From positions 2,330,001 through 2,394,000 of the forward strand of contig LR743504.1 of NCBI GenBank assembly GCA_902712845.1: 64,000 nt of DNA, in the 5' to 3' direction. Position numbers and translations under genes: made by a program. Below the pieces are notes generated by a model that saw nothing but the letters and a program-made list of their open reading frames with translations, searched no databases and was not told where the DNA came from. Shown here in pieces: positions 19,572 through 27,859 of the stretch (positions within the stretch are counted from its first letter, which is position 1; every line of letters starts with the position of its first letter). The DNA is from Methylobacterium bullatum (GTDB lineage Bacteria; Pseudomonadota; Alphaproteobacteria; Rhizobiales; Beijerinckiaceae).

Positions 19572-20264
19572 ATGTTCACGGATTTCGACTTCGGAGTCGT
19601 CCTCTCATCCTTGCCGTACCTGTTCGGGACGGGAATGGTGTTCACGCTGACGCTCACCGCGCTCGCCGCCTCGGGCGGCATCATCCTTGGCACCATCATC
19701 GCGATGATGCGCCTTTCCGGGATCGCCGCCCTGGCGCTCCCGGCCAAGATCTACGTGAACTTCATGAGGTCGCTGCCCCTCGTGCTGGTGATCTTCTGGT
19801 TCTACTTCCTCGTTCCCTATATCGGCCAATGGATGACGGGCGCGTCGCGGCCGATCTCGGTGGGCGCCTTCACCTCGGCCCTTGTCACCTTCACCCTGTT
19901 CGAGGCGGCGTTCTTCTCCGAGATTATGCGCGCCGGCATCCAGGCGATCCCGAAGGGGCAGACGGCGGCGGCGCAGGCCATCGGCCTGACCTACGGCCAG
20001 ACCATGCGGACGGTGATCCTGCCGCAGGCCTTCCGCAACATGCTGCCGCTGCTGCTGACCCAGACCATCGTGCTCTTCCAGGACACGTCCCTGGTCTACG
20101 TCATCTCGCTCACCGACTTCCTCGGCGCCGCCTCGAAGGTCGCCCAGCGCGATGGCCGTCTGGTGGAGATGTATCTGTTCGCCGCGGCCGTCTACCTGGT
20201 GATCTGCATCACCGCCTCGACTCTCGTCCGGCGTCTTCAGCGCCGCGTCGCCATCATCCGCTAA
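19572..20264 (+). CDS. gltK: Glutamate/aspartate ABC transporter permease
   Basis: 230 aa inner membrane protein. The N-terminal segments are followed by [19 protein letters not shown] and the coupling loop [19 protein letters not shown], then [19 protein letters not shown]. Partner of GltJ in the heterodimeric channel. It lies 57 bp after gltJ and 17 bp before the ATPase gene. Confidence 0.92.
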   Translation: MFTDFDFGVVLSSLPYLFGTGMVFTLTLTALAASGGIILGTIIAMMRLSGIAALALPAKIYVNFMRSLPLVLVIFWFYFLVPYIGQWMTGASRPISVGAFTSALVTFTLFEAAFFSEIMRAGIQAIPKGQTAAAQAIGLTYGQTMRTVILPQAFRNMLPLLLTQTIVLFQDTSLVYVISLTDFLGAASKVAQRDGRLVEMYLFAAAVYLVICITASTLVRRLQRRVAIIR

Positions 20265-20281
20265 GCTCTCGAGGATCCGTC

Positions 20282-21046
20282 ATGTCCGCCATCGATCCCC
20301 AGGCTTCGACGAAGCCGATGATCGCCATCGACAACATCAGCAAGTGGTATGGTCCGGTCCAGGTTCTCAACGGCTGTACGACTCAGGTCACCAAGGGCGA
20401 GGTGGTCGTCGTCTGCGGCCCCTCCGGGTCGGGCAAGTCCACCCTGATCAAGACGGTCAACGCCCTGGAGCCGATCCAGAAGGGGGCCATCACCGTCGAC
20501 GGTATCGGCGTCCAGGCCAAGGGCACCAACCTGCCCAAGCTGCGCGCCCGCGTCGGCATGGTGTTCCAGCATTTCGAGCTGTTCCCCCACCTGTCGATCA
20601 TCGACAACCTGATGCTCGGCCAGTGCAAGGTGCTGGGACGGGCCAAGGACGATGCCCATGATCGCGGCCTGAAGCTTCTCGGGCGGGTCGGCCTCTCGGC
20701 GCATTCGCACAAATATCCCGGCCAGCTCTCGGGCGGTCAGCAGCAGCGCGTCGCCATCGCCCGCGCCCTGTCGATGAATCCCATCGTCATGCTGTTCGAC
20801 GAGCCGACCTCGGCCCTCGACCCCGAGATGGTCGGCGAGGTTCTGGACGTGATGATCGAGCTCGCCCGCGAAGGCATGACGATGATGGTCGTCACTCACG
20901 AGATGGGCTTTGCCCGCAAGGTGGCCAACCGCGTGGTGTTCATGGATCGCGGCGAGATCGTCGAGGACGCCACCAAGGACGACTTCTTCGATAAGCCGCG
21001 TTCCGAGCGCGCGCAGACCTTCCTGTCGAAGATCCTGGCTCACTGA
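20282..21046 (+). CDS. gltL: Amino acid ABC transporter ATP-binding protein
   Basis: 254 aa. Walker [14 protein letters not shown]-loop [12 protein letters not shown], signature [15 protein letters not shown], Walker [13 protein letters not shown] and switch His in VVTHEMGFA. It energises GltJK. The open frame extends upstream through gltK, but the ATG at 20282 ([10 protein letters not shown]) matches the family length. Last gene of the operon, followed by a strong stem-loop. Confidence 0.95.
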   Translation: MSAIDPQASTKPMIAIDNISKWYGPVQVLNGCTTQVTKGEVVVVCGPSGSGKSTLIKTVNALEPIQKGAITVDGIGVQAKGTNLPKLRARVGMVFQHFELFPHLSIIDNLMLGQCKVLGRAKDDAHDRGLKLLGRVGLSAHSHKYPGQLSGGQQQRVAIARALSMNPIVMLFDEPTSALDPEMVGEVLDVMIELAREGMTMMVVTHEMGFARKVANRVVFMDRGEIVEDATKDDFFDKPRSERAQTFLSKILAH

Positions 21047-21052
21047 CAGCGA

Positions 21053-21089
21053 GCCACGGGCGAGTGCCTTCCCGGTTCCCGCCCGTGGC
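21053..21089. terminator. Stem-loop between gltL and the convergent regulator gene
   Basis: Perfect 10-bp arms GCCACGGGCG and CGCCCGTGGC around 17 nt, between two convergent genes. CTTTTCCCC follows at some distance. Plausible shared terminator. Confidence 0.6.
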
Positions 21090-21113
21090 CGAACGGTCGC
21101 GCGCTTTTCCCCC

Positions 21114-22094
21114 TCACGCATAGCCCGGCGTGGCGTCCGCCCGCCGCCCGATGGTGGCCGCGATGGCGTCCAAGCGCTCGCCGCCGACGAAAGCCCTGAC
21201 GGACAGGAAGTAGGTCTCTTCCCCCAGCGGCAGGTAATCGAGCTCGAACCTTTCGGCGATGGCGCGGGTGCCCATTCCCACATCGGCCGCCCCTGACGCG
21301 ATCAGCGCCCCGACAGCCTGATGCGTGAACTCCTCCGTCTCGTATCCGCGAATATCGCGCCCGCGGATGCCGGCCTCGGCGCAGAGCCTGTCGAACCAGA
21401 TCCGCGTCCCTGCACCGAGCTGCCGGTTGACGAAGCGGATGCCGCCCGTGGTCAGGTCCGTGATGGCGGTGACGGCGAAAGGATTGCCCCGCTGCAGCAT
21501 CAGGCCCTGCTCGCGCCGCAGGACCGGGCGAGTGAGGAAAGCCGGGTCGGCGAGGATGTCGGCGAAGACCGAGCCCGGATCGGGCGTGGCCGCGCCGAAA
21601 TGGAACCCCGCCCCATCGGCCCGCCCGGCCTCGAGGTGAGAGAGGGCGTCCATGCTTCCCGCGATGGTGACCGTGATGCCGCCCATCTCGCGGAGCGCGT
21701 CGAGCAGGACGGAATCGTGGCTGACCGCGAAGGTCAGCAGGCCGGCGGCGCGTCCGATCAGACCGGCGAGTGTCGCTGCCAACCGCTTTTCTTCTCGATC
21801 AATGATCTCTCCGCTCGCCCGCGATGCGGTGACGAGCGCCTGATGGAAGGCGGCGCCGAAGGGCGTCAGAACGCTGCCGTGCCCCTTGGTCTTGCGGATG
21901 ACCGGCTGCCCGAGCGCGTCCTCCAGGATCTGGAAGCGGCCCCAGGCCGAGCGGTAGGACAGGTCGAGCAGCGCCGCGGCACCCTGCAGGGACCCTTCCG
22001 AGGCGACGGCGTCCAGAAGCGCCAGGGTCGGGGCGAAGGCGAGTTGGCGGCCCGCCGCCGCAATGGTCCCGTCGAGGATCAATCCTACCTTCAT
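21114..22094 (-). CDS. ModE-like HTH regulator with a PBP-like ligand domain (likely oxyanion-responsive)
   Basis: 326 aa from the ATG at 22094 (MKVGLILDG). Residues 1-110 are a LysR/ModE-type winged HTH: LALLDAVASEGSLQGAAALL, then LSYRSAWGRFQILEDALGQP. Residues 115-326 resemble the periplasmic-binding-like domain also fused to MoeA at 29648-31663 (TGGIRFVNRQLGAGTRIWFD; compare NTGSGTRLLIDG there). It is divergent from tupBCA with 155 bp between the coding starts, so it probably controls tungstate uptake according to tungstate, molybdate or cofactor level. Binding of either ligand is inference. The upstream in-frame extension to 22226 lacks motif support. Confidence 0.85.
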   Translation of the reverse strand: MKVGLILDGTIAAAGRQLAFAPTLALLDAVASEGSLQGAAALLDLSYRSAWGRFQILEDALGQPVIRKTKGHGSVLTPFGAAFHQALVTASRASGEIIDREEKRLAATLAGLIGRAAGLLTFAVSHDSVLLDALREMGGITVTIAGSMDALSHLEAGRADGAGFHFGAATPDPGSVFADILADPAFLTRPVLRREQGLMLQRGNPFAVTAITDLTTGGIRFVNRQLGAGTRIWFDRLCAEAGIRGRDIRGYETEEFTHQAVGALIASGAADVGMGTRAIAERFELDYLPLGEETYFLSVRAFVGGERLDAIAATIGRRADATPGYA

Positions 22095-22112
22095 AGGCAA
22101 TCCGTTTCCTAT
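22093..22112. promoter_or_regulatory. Candidate operator between the regulator and tupBCA
   Basis: Inverted repeat ATAGG-N10-CCTAT overlapping the regulator's start codon. It is placed to affect the regulator gene and perhaps the divergent tup promoter. The arms are only 5 bp, so chance is not excluded; it does not match the ModE consensus that I know. Confidence 0.35.
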
Positions 22113-22249
22113 TGAACTGGCAGGGAGAGGGATAGCATGAGGGAGTGAGAGTGCCTCACCATACTCCCGGTTCCGGTCGGCTCTTTCTCGAAGCGCCACG
22201 GGGCAGCGGGAATTTGCTTGAGACACTCGCCGCGCGCAGTACCCGAGCC

Positions 22250-22945
22250 ATGCTTCAGACCTTCGAGGAGACGATCAGACGGCTCGCCGCCCTCGATCCG
22301 GAGGTGGTGGCCATCGCCGGCCTGTCGCTGCAGGTGAGCCTGTCGGCGGTGGGGCTCGGCACCCTCGTCGGCGTGCCCCTCGGGGCCCTCGTCGCCGTGT
22401 CGGCATTTTCGGGGCGAAGGCTGGTCGTCGGTCTTCTCAACGCGGCGATGGGCCTGCCGCCGGTGGTCATCGGCCTCGTCCTCTATCTTCTCCTGTCGCG
22501 GTCCGGTCCCCTCGGCGGTCTCGGCTTCCTGTTCACGCCGGGCGCGATGATCGCGGCGCAGACGGTCCTAGTCGTCCCACTCATCGCGGCCCTCTCGCGC
22601 CAGATCGTCGCCGATGCGGAGGAGCATCTCGGCGAGCAGCTCCTCTCCCTCGGCCTCGGTCCCGCCCGGCGGGCCGCGATCCTGATCTACGATACGCGCT
22701 TCTCCCTGGTGACGGCGATCCTGGCTGCATTCGGTCGCGCCATCTCGGAGATCGGGGCCGTCTTGGTCGTCGGCGGCAATATCGACGGGCATACCCGCAC
22801 CATGACGACGGCGATCTCCCTGGAAACGCAGAAGGGAGACCTGCCCCTCGCCTTGGCCCTCGGCCTCGTCCTCATCGCCATCGTCCTCGTCGTCAGCGCC
22901 ACCGCCTCGCTGCTCCGCTCCTATGCCATGCGGGCATATGGATGA
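22250..22945 (+). CDS. tupB: Tungstate ABC transporter permease
   Basis: 231 aa, about five to six transmembrane segments, with the binding-protein-dependent permease loop SRQIVADAEEHLGEQLLSLG. TupB/ModB family by context and the sequence NAAMGLPPVVIGLVLYLLLS. The ATG at 22250 is used; an in-frame start at 22145 adds a hydrophilic stretch lacking a site. Its stop overlaps the ATPase start (ATGA at 22942), indicating translational coupling. Identity as tungstate-specific rests on the TTST binding protein two genes on. Confidence 0.9.
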   Translation: MLQTFEETIRRLAALDPEVVAIAGLSLQVSLSAVGLGTLVGVPLGALVAVSAFSGRRLVVGLLNAAMGLPPVVIGLVLYLLLSRSGPLGGLGFLFTPGAMIAAQTVLVVPLIAALSRQIVADAEEHLGEQLLSLGLGPARRAAILIYDTRFSLVTAILAAFGRAISEIGAVLVVGGNIDGHTRTMTTAISLETQKGDLPLALALGLVLIAIVLVVSATASLLRSYAMRAYG

Positions 22946-23673
22946 GCACGCCACTCCCCATCGTCATCGAAGGCTTGCGCTACCGGGTGGGAGACATGCC
23001 CATCCTCAACGGCATCGACCTGTCGGTGACGTCCTCCGGCATCACGGCGATCATCGGCTCGAACGGCGCCGGCAAGAGCGTGCTCCTGCGCCTCATCGAC
23101 GGATTGCTGACGCCGACGGGCGGGACCATCCGCATCGGCCCATCCGACCGTCCTCATCCGAGCACTGCCTTCGTGTTCCAGCGGCCCGGCCTCGTCCGTG
23201 CGAGTGCGGCCGCCAACGTGGCCCTGGCGCTCGCGCCGCTCGGCCTCGGCGCAGACGAGCGGGCCGAGCGGGTGCGGGCTGCGCTGCGCCAGGTGGGCCT
23301 GTCCGAGCGGGCCGGCGCTCCGGCCACCCGCCTGTCGGGGGGCGAGCAGCAGCGCCTCGCCCTCGCGCGGGCCTGGGCGCGGGCGCCCGATCTCCTCCTT
23401 CTCGACGAGCCCACTGCCAATCTCGATCCGGCCTCGTCCCACGTCATCGAGGATCTTGTGGTGTCGATGGCGTTGGCCGGCACGAAGGTCGTCCTCGTCT
23501 CGCACAATCTCGGTCAGGTCATGCGTCTGGCCGAGGATGTAGTCGTCCTCGCCGGGGGGCTCGCCGTCGAGCACGGACCCGTGCGCACCATCCTGTCATT
23601 CCCCCGTTCGCCGCAGGCGCGGGCCTATCTCACCGGAGAAATGCCATGGACCTCCTTCGCCGCTCCTTCTTGA
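22942..23673 (+). CDS. tupC: Tungstate ABC transporter ATP-binding protein
   Basis: 243 aa. Walker A GSNGAGKSVLLRL, signature LSGGEQQRLALARA, Walker B DLLLLDEPTANLD and switch His VSHNLGQVMR. No TOBE molybdate-binding domain follows, as expected for TupC in contrast to ModC. ATGA overlap with tupB; its 3' end overlaps the tupA start by 28 bp. Confidence 0.92.
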   Translation: MSTPLPIVIEGLRYRVGDMPILNGIDLSVTSSGITAIIGSNGAGKSVLLRLIDGLLTPTGGTIRIGPSDRPHPSTAFVFQRPGLVRASAAANVALALAPLGLGADERAERVRAALRQVGLSERAGAPATRLSGGEQQRLALARAWARAPDLLLLDEPTANLDPASSHVIEDLVVSMALAGTKVVLVSHNLGQVMRLAEDVVVLAGGLAVEHGPVRTILSFPRSPQARAYLTGEMPWTSFAAPS

Positions 23674-24482
23674 GCTTCGCCCTCCTCGTCGCCGTCTCCG
23701 GGCTGTCGTCCGTACCGGGTGTCGCCGAGCCCGCCGAGAGCATCACGGTGGCCTCCACCACGTCCACCGAGCAATCCGGCTTGTTCAAGGAGTTGCTGCC
23801 GGCCTTCACGCAGGCCACCGGCATCGGCGTGAAGGTGGTCGCCCTCGGCACAGGGCAGGCCCTCGATGCGGCCCGACGCGGGGATGCCGATGTCGCCCTC
23901 GTCCACGACACCGCCGCCGAAGAGAAATTCGTCGGCGAGGGGTGGAGCACGAAGCGCTATCCCGTGATGTACAACGATTTCGTCATCGTCGGGCCGAAGG
24001 ACGATCCGGCCGGCGCGGCCGGCGCCGGCGTCGTCGAGGCCCTGCGCAAAATCGCCGCCGCCAAGGCGCCCTTCGTCTCGCGCGGCGACCGCTCGGGCAC
24101 CCACAGCGCCGAGCTGCGCTACTGGAAGGAGGCCGGCCTCGATCTCGGCGCCGTGCGCGGCGATTGGTACAAGGATGTCGGCCAGGGGATGGGTCCGGCG
24201 CTCAACACTGCCTCGGCCGCCAATGCCTACCTGCTCAGCGACCGCGGCACGTGGCTGTCGTTCAAGAACCGGGGCGACCTCAAGATCCTGGTGGAAGGCG
24301 ACAAGCGCCTCTTCAACCAATACGGCGTGATGGTCGTGAACCCGGAAAAACATCCGCATGTGAAGGCGAAGGCGGCGCAGGCTTTCGTGGATTGGCTCAT
24401 CTCGGTCCCGGGCCAAGCGGCCATCGCGGCCTACCGGATCAACGGAGAGCAGCTCTTCTTTCCCAATGCCGAAGCCCGATGA
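23646..24482 (+). CDS. tupA: Tungstate-binding periplasmic protein
   Basis: 278 aa. A signal peptide (MDLLRRSFLSFALLVAVSG...) is followed by the TupA hallmark VASTTSTEQSGLF, whose TTST serines and threonines coordinate the oxyanion, then VALGTGQALDAARRGDADVA and SRGDRSGTHSAELRYWK. TupA binds tungstate far more tightly than molybdate. That fits a tungsten-dependent formate dehydrogenase 20 kb away; periplasmic FDHs of methylotrophs are known to use W or Mo. The start lies inside tupC. Confidence 0.94.
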   Translation: MDLLRRSFLSFALLVAVSGLSSVPGVAEPAESITVASTTSTEQSGLFKELLPAFTQATGIGVKVVALGTGQALDAARRGDADVALVHDTAAEEKFVGEGWSTKRYPVMYNDFVIVGPKDDPAGAAGAGVVEALRKIAAAKAPFVSRGDRSGTHSAELRYWKEAGLDLGAVRGDWYKDVGQGMGPALNTASAANAYLLSDRGTWLSFKNRGDLKILVEGDKRLFNQYGVMVVNPEKHPHVKAKAAQAFVDWLISVPGQAAIAAYRINGEQLFFPNAEAR

Positions 24483-24602
24483 CGTCCGGTCCCCGACGAA
24501 AGGGCGCGTTGCGCTGCCCTTGACACCTTCCGCGTGCCGCGCACCTTCCTTTGTCAATCGCGCCGTTGCAGTTGCGGCGGCTGGTCTCGGGAGGGCCGTG
24601 TC

Positions 24603-25165
24603 ATGATGGGTTTGGGTCTCAGAGGGTTTTCCATCGTCGCCGCGACGGCGGCGATGGCGATGGTTCCGGCAGTCGCCTCGGCCGAATCGGCGGGTAAGCC
24701 GGCCAATATCTGCAAGGAACTCACCGCGTTCCTGCATACGGCTGCTCAGCCGGCCGCCTCCGGTTCGGCCACGGCCCAGTCGAGCACGGCCGTCACCGCT
24801 CCGGGCTCCGGATCGCAGAAATCCTCCGGTAACGAGACCCAGAAGGATTCGGGCCTCAGCGGACCGACATCCTCGAACGGTCCCGGCGCCTCCGGTCCCC
24901 AGGGGACGACCCAGAATGCGGCGGCCCCTCGGGCGCGTCGGCCCAAGCCCCAGCCCCCGCTGCCGCCCCCGCCGCTCCGTCCGCACCACCGCCGAAGATG
25001 CCGAGTGCCGCCTTCATCGAACAGGGCGATGCCGCCGCCGGTGCCAACGACATCGCCGGGTGCCAGCGGGTCGCACGGCTGATCCGCCGCGACGGCGTCG
25101 TCATGCCGTCACCGCTGATGTCGCTGGCCGCCCTCGACCTCAAATATCTCGAAGCGGCGCGGTAA
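24603..25165 (+). pseudogene. Secreted Ala/Pro-rich protein interrupted by a frameshift
   Basis: The 5' frame (ATG 24603) encodes a signal peptide (ATAAMAMVPAVASAES), then ICKELTAFLHTAAQ and a Ser/Gly-rich linker. In that frame the sequence after about 24925 becomes an implausible Pro/Arg/His run. The -1 frame from about 24923 reads GPSGASAQAPAPAAAPAAP, then PKMPSAAFIEQGDAAAGAND and SLAALDLKYLEAAR, stopping at 25163-25165, and clearly looks coding. A one-base loss in the GCGGCGGCCCC tract would explain it. Either a real pseudogene or an assembly error. Function unknown; periplasmic if intact. Confidence 0.7.
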
Positions 25166-25199
25166 GCCTGCGCCGGACCCCGACCCGTCGACGAGAAAG

Positions 25200-25222
25200 G
25201 GCCCCTCGCGAGGGGCCGTTTT
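25200..25222 (+). terminator. Intrinsic terminator after the frameshifted gene
   Basis: An 18-base perfect palindrome GGCCCCTCGCGAGGGGCC followed by GTTTTC, 35 bp after the stop at 25165. Its presence suggests that the frameshifted gene was a normal transcription unit. Confidence 0.85.
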
Positions 25223-25320
25223 CGGTTCGTCGCCGTCCTCCGCGACCATTCGATCGAACGTTTGAGAGGATGCCCATGCCCGAGCCGAGTATCCACCAAA
25301 GTCGATCATCCCAACCAATC

Positions 25321-25436
25321 ACCTCATCCTGAGGTACCCTTCGCCTTGGCGAAGGGCCTCGAAGGAGGCTTCCAGAACCCGCTTCGATATCTGGAGCCCT
25401 CCTTCGAGGCCGCTACGCGGCACCTCAGGATGAGGT
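25321..25436. repeat. Dispersed palindromic repeat, copy 1
   Basis: An imperfect long inverted repeat of about 115 bp: left end ACCTCATCCTGAGGTAC, internal CTCGAAGGAGG, mirrored as CCTCCTTCGAGGCCGC, right end CCTCAGGATGAGGT. Further copies lie at 32908-33016 and 34549-34659. All three are intergenic. It has the character of a MITE or BIME element of this lineage; no coding capacity. Confidence 0.85.
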
Positions 25437-25603
25437 ACCGCCTTGGAAATGCACGTTATCTCATGCCAGACCTCGATAAGTCTGACACATTGAGGTCTGA
25501 CCGCGCGACTGCCCGGCGGCGGCCGTCCGCCGGACCTCACTAACCCTGACCCATGGGTCCTACGGGATTCACCCATCTGCCCACCGGCTGCTCCCATTAT
25601 CCA

Positions 25604-25721
25604 GGCGGGTTCATCGTGAGGCGCGACCGGCTCCCTCTCCTGGAAGGAGAGGGCTGGGGTGAGGCGGGTTCATCGTGAGGCGCGACGGGCTCCCTCTCCT
25701 GGAAGGAGAGGGCTGGGGTGA
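25604..25721 (+). repeat. 59-bp tandem duplication containing a REP-like palindrome
   Basis: Two nearly identical 59-bp units (25604-25662 and 25663-25721), each starting GGCGGGTTCATCGTGAGG and containing CCCTCTCCTGGAAGGAGAG followed by GGCTGGGGTGA. One base differs (ACCGG versus ACGGG). The array ends 16 bp before the transposase stop codon. The region 25437-25603 contains no gene that I can support. Confidence 0.85.
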
Positions 25722-25737
25722 GCGACTGTCTGTCAGG

Positions 25738-26675
25738 TCAAGAGGCCAGAGCGAGGTCCTTGCGGATCTCGCGGGCTTTGGCGTTGAGGCGCACGAGGAG
25801 TTTGTGGGCGAGGGCGACGCGGACGAGCTTTTTGGGCTTTCCGGCTTGGCTCAACCGCTGGTGGAAGGCGGCAAAGTCGGGATCGTATCGGCGCACGATC
25901 TCGGCGACGACGAACAGGACGGCCCGAACCCCGGCGCGTCCGCCGCGCACGGGGCGCTTGCCGGCGCGGCGTCCGCTGTCGTGGGCGATGGGCGCCAGGC
26001 CGGCGAGCTTGGCGACAGCCTTGTTGGACAGGGTTCCGATCTCGGGCATCTCGGCCATCAGATGGGCGACCGTGCGGTCGGCCACGCCCTTGATCGTGCG
26101 GAAGCATCGGTCGAGGGCCGTCCAGACGGGGTCCAGGGCGATGGCCTGGGCGATGTGGGCTTCCAGCACCCGGATCTGCGCCGTGATGGCCGCCAGGACG
26201 GGGTGAAGGAGGCGAGCACCTCCGGCTCGGTGACGAGGCGGGCCTGGTTGGCCTGCCCGACCTTCAGCGCCGTGAGTTGGCGCAGGCGCACCACCAGGGC
26301 GGTGAGCCGGACCTGGGTCGCCGTGGCCGGCGGGGTCGGACGCAGGCCTTTGGTCGCGGCGTACCAGGCGATCATCCCGCAATCGATCCGGTCGGTCTTC
26401 TCCAGCACACCCATGCCGTCGGCGAAACGGCGCACGGCGCGCGGGTTGACGACCGTGGCCGGAACGCCCTCGGCCCAGAGCGCGCCGAAGACCGCGCGTT
26501 CGTACCCACCGGTGGCCTCCATGGCCACCAGATCGACCCGGTGCTCCCGACAGAACGCCGCCAGATCGGCGCGGCCCTCCGGGGTGTTGGCCATCTGCCG
26601 CCAGGCGCCATCGCGGCCGATGCGGGCATCCAGCGTGTCGGCGCCGATATCCACTCCACAGACGATGTGTGTCAC
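25738..26675 (-). pseudogene. IS110-family transposase, frameshifted
   Basis: The GTG start at 26675 (VTHIVCGVDIGADTLDARIG) gives the RuvC-like DEDD N-domain: Asp in VDIG, Glu in VAMEATGGYE, Asp in KTDRID. Near 26205-26215 the frame breaks after TEPEVLA. The other frame continues LLHPVLAAITAQIRVLEAHI, then the Tnp_IS110 C-domain with MPEIGTLSNKAVAKLAGLAP and the catalytic-serine region HDSGRRAGKRPVRGGRAGVR, ending at 25738. Both halves are otherwise intact and together give a normal length of about 312 aa, so the break is a recent single-base event or a sequencing error. IS110 enzymes use a bridge RNA from the element's non-coding end. Confidence 0.88.
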
Positions 26676-26916
26676 GGTAACCTGCCTTGTCCATGCGACG
26701 GGCTGTCGAGCGACTGTCCGGTCGTGCGTGACGAAGCGGCCCACGGTCCCAAAGCTCACCCACGGTTGTGGCCAGAGGTGTGGCGGGCGCCGCGGACCGC
26801 GCGCCGGGTGGGGCGGCCACCTCACTCGGCGCACCCTCGAATGGACACCACCCGGGGACGCCTTTCCAGATACAAGGTGTGGTCCATCTCCGGAAAGGTC
26901 ACTCACCTCACCCTGT
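26676..26916 (-). other. Non-coding segment upstream of the IS110 transposase (possible bridge-RNA region)
   Basis: About 240 bp between the transposase start and an inverted REP-like palindrome, with no credible gene. In the IS110 group the bridge RNA is transcribed from the non-coding DNA on the transposase 5' side, so this is where it would lie. An 11-base string GAGCGACTGTC occurs both here (26708-26718) and next to the transposase 3' end (25720-25730). I cannot fold the RNA or fix the element ends by eye. Confidence 0.4.
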
Positions 26917-26937
26917 CCCTCTCCTTCCAGGAGAGGG
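26917..26937. repeat. REP-like palindrome, inverted copy on the far side of the IS
   Basis: CCCTCTCCTTCCAGG then AGAGGG: the reverse complement of the palindrome in the 25604-25721 array, including the neighbouring CTCACCCTG (versus GGGTGAG there). The IS110 copy is thus flanked by REP-like sequences in inverted orientation, a known target preference of some IS110/IS1111 elements. Confidence 0.7.
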
Positions 26938-27003
26938 GACCCGTGGTGCCCGCGAAATGTGTGAATGCCGTAGCCCATGGGTCAAGGTCGGTGAGACGTC
27001 GTA

Positions 27004-27705
27004 TCAGTGCCGGCTCTGATCGGCGATAGGCTCGGGCGAAGCGGTCGCCCGTTTCCAGATTAACGCCACGGCGACCACGAGCACGGCGCCGATCGCGGCG
27101 GCGGCCTGGTGCGCGTGGGGGACGGAGGCCACATGTTCGGCGATGTAGGGATCGGTGACGATCATCTCGCCGGCGATCCAGCCCAGAAGCGCGGCGCCCG
27201 CCCAGATGACCAGGGGAAACCGCTTCAGCAGCGTCGTGATGAGGGAAGCGCCCGCCACGATGAGCGGGATCGACAGCAGCAGGCCGAAGACGAACAGCGA
27301 GACTTCGCCCTTCGCCACGGCGGCGATGGCGACGACGTTGTCGAGACTCATGACGGCGTCGGCGATGGCGATGGTCCGCACCGCCTTCCACAGGGTCGCG
27401 CTGTCTCCGACCGCGTGGTTTTCCTCGTCTTCGCCGAGGGCCAGCTTCACCGCGATCCAGAGGAGCAGGAGCCCGCCGCCGATCCGCAGGAACGGCACCG
27501 CCAGCAGATAGGTGATGATGACGGCAAACAGGATGCGCAGTCCCACGGCCGTTCCCGCGCCGAGGAGGATGCCGGTGCGGCGCTGCTCAGGGGGGAGGGA
27601 TCGGCACGCCATGGCGATGACGACCGCGTTGTCGCCGGAGAGGAGCAGGTCGATCCAGACGATCTGCAGCACCGAGACGAGGAAATGCGAGTCGAGAAAG
27701 TCCAT
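27004..27705 (-). CDS. TerC/YjbE family integral membrane protein
   Basis: 233 aa with about seven transmembrane helices. TerC hallmarks: paired acidic motifs WIDLLLSGDNAVVIAMA and IADAVMSLDNVVAIAAVA. YjbE-type proteins of this family have been linked to manganese or other metal ion export, but the substrate here is unknown. Its start faces the 3' end of moeA, 154 bp away on the same strand. I looked for a yybP-ykoY manganese riboswitch upstream and did not find its GGGGAGUAG core. Confidence 0.88.
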   Translation of the reverse strand: MDFLDSHFLVSVLQIVWIDLLLSGDNAVVIAMACRSLPPEQRRTGILLGAGTAVGLRILFAVIITYLLAVPFLRIGGGLLLLWIAVKLALGEDEENHAVGDSATLWKAVRTIAIADAVMSLDNVVAIAAVAKGEVSLFVFGLLLSIPLIVAGASLITTLLKRFPLVIWAGAALLGWIAGEMIVTDPYIAEHVASVPHAHQAAAAIGAVLVVAVALIWKRATASPEPIADQSRH

Positions 27706-27859
27706 CGGCGCTTTCGGTGGGGTCGGAGTGGCAATGGAGACAGGTGAGCGGCCCCCCGCTCGAAAGCCGAGAGAGCTCGGCCTCGACCGGGCACATCGTG
27801 CCGGAGCCCGCGCAATGCAAGCGTCGGTTACGCTCCGGGAGGGAGACGGGAGATTCCCG

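Noticed and set aside
25321..25721. CRISPR array
   Set aside because: Repeats are palindromic elements and a two-unit tandem duplication, without regular unique spacers or cas genes.
27706..27859. yybP-ykoY manganese riboswitch before the TerC-type gene
   Set aside because: The conserved GGGGAGUAG core and its partner are absent; only unrelated GC-rich stems are seen.
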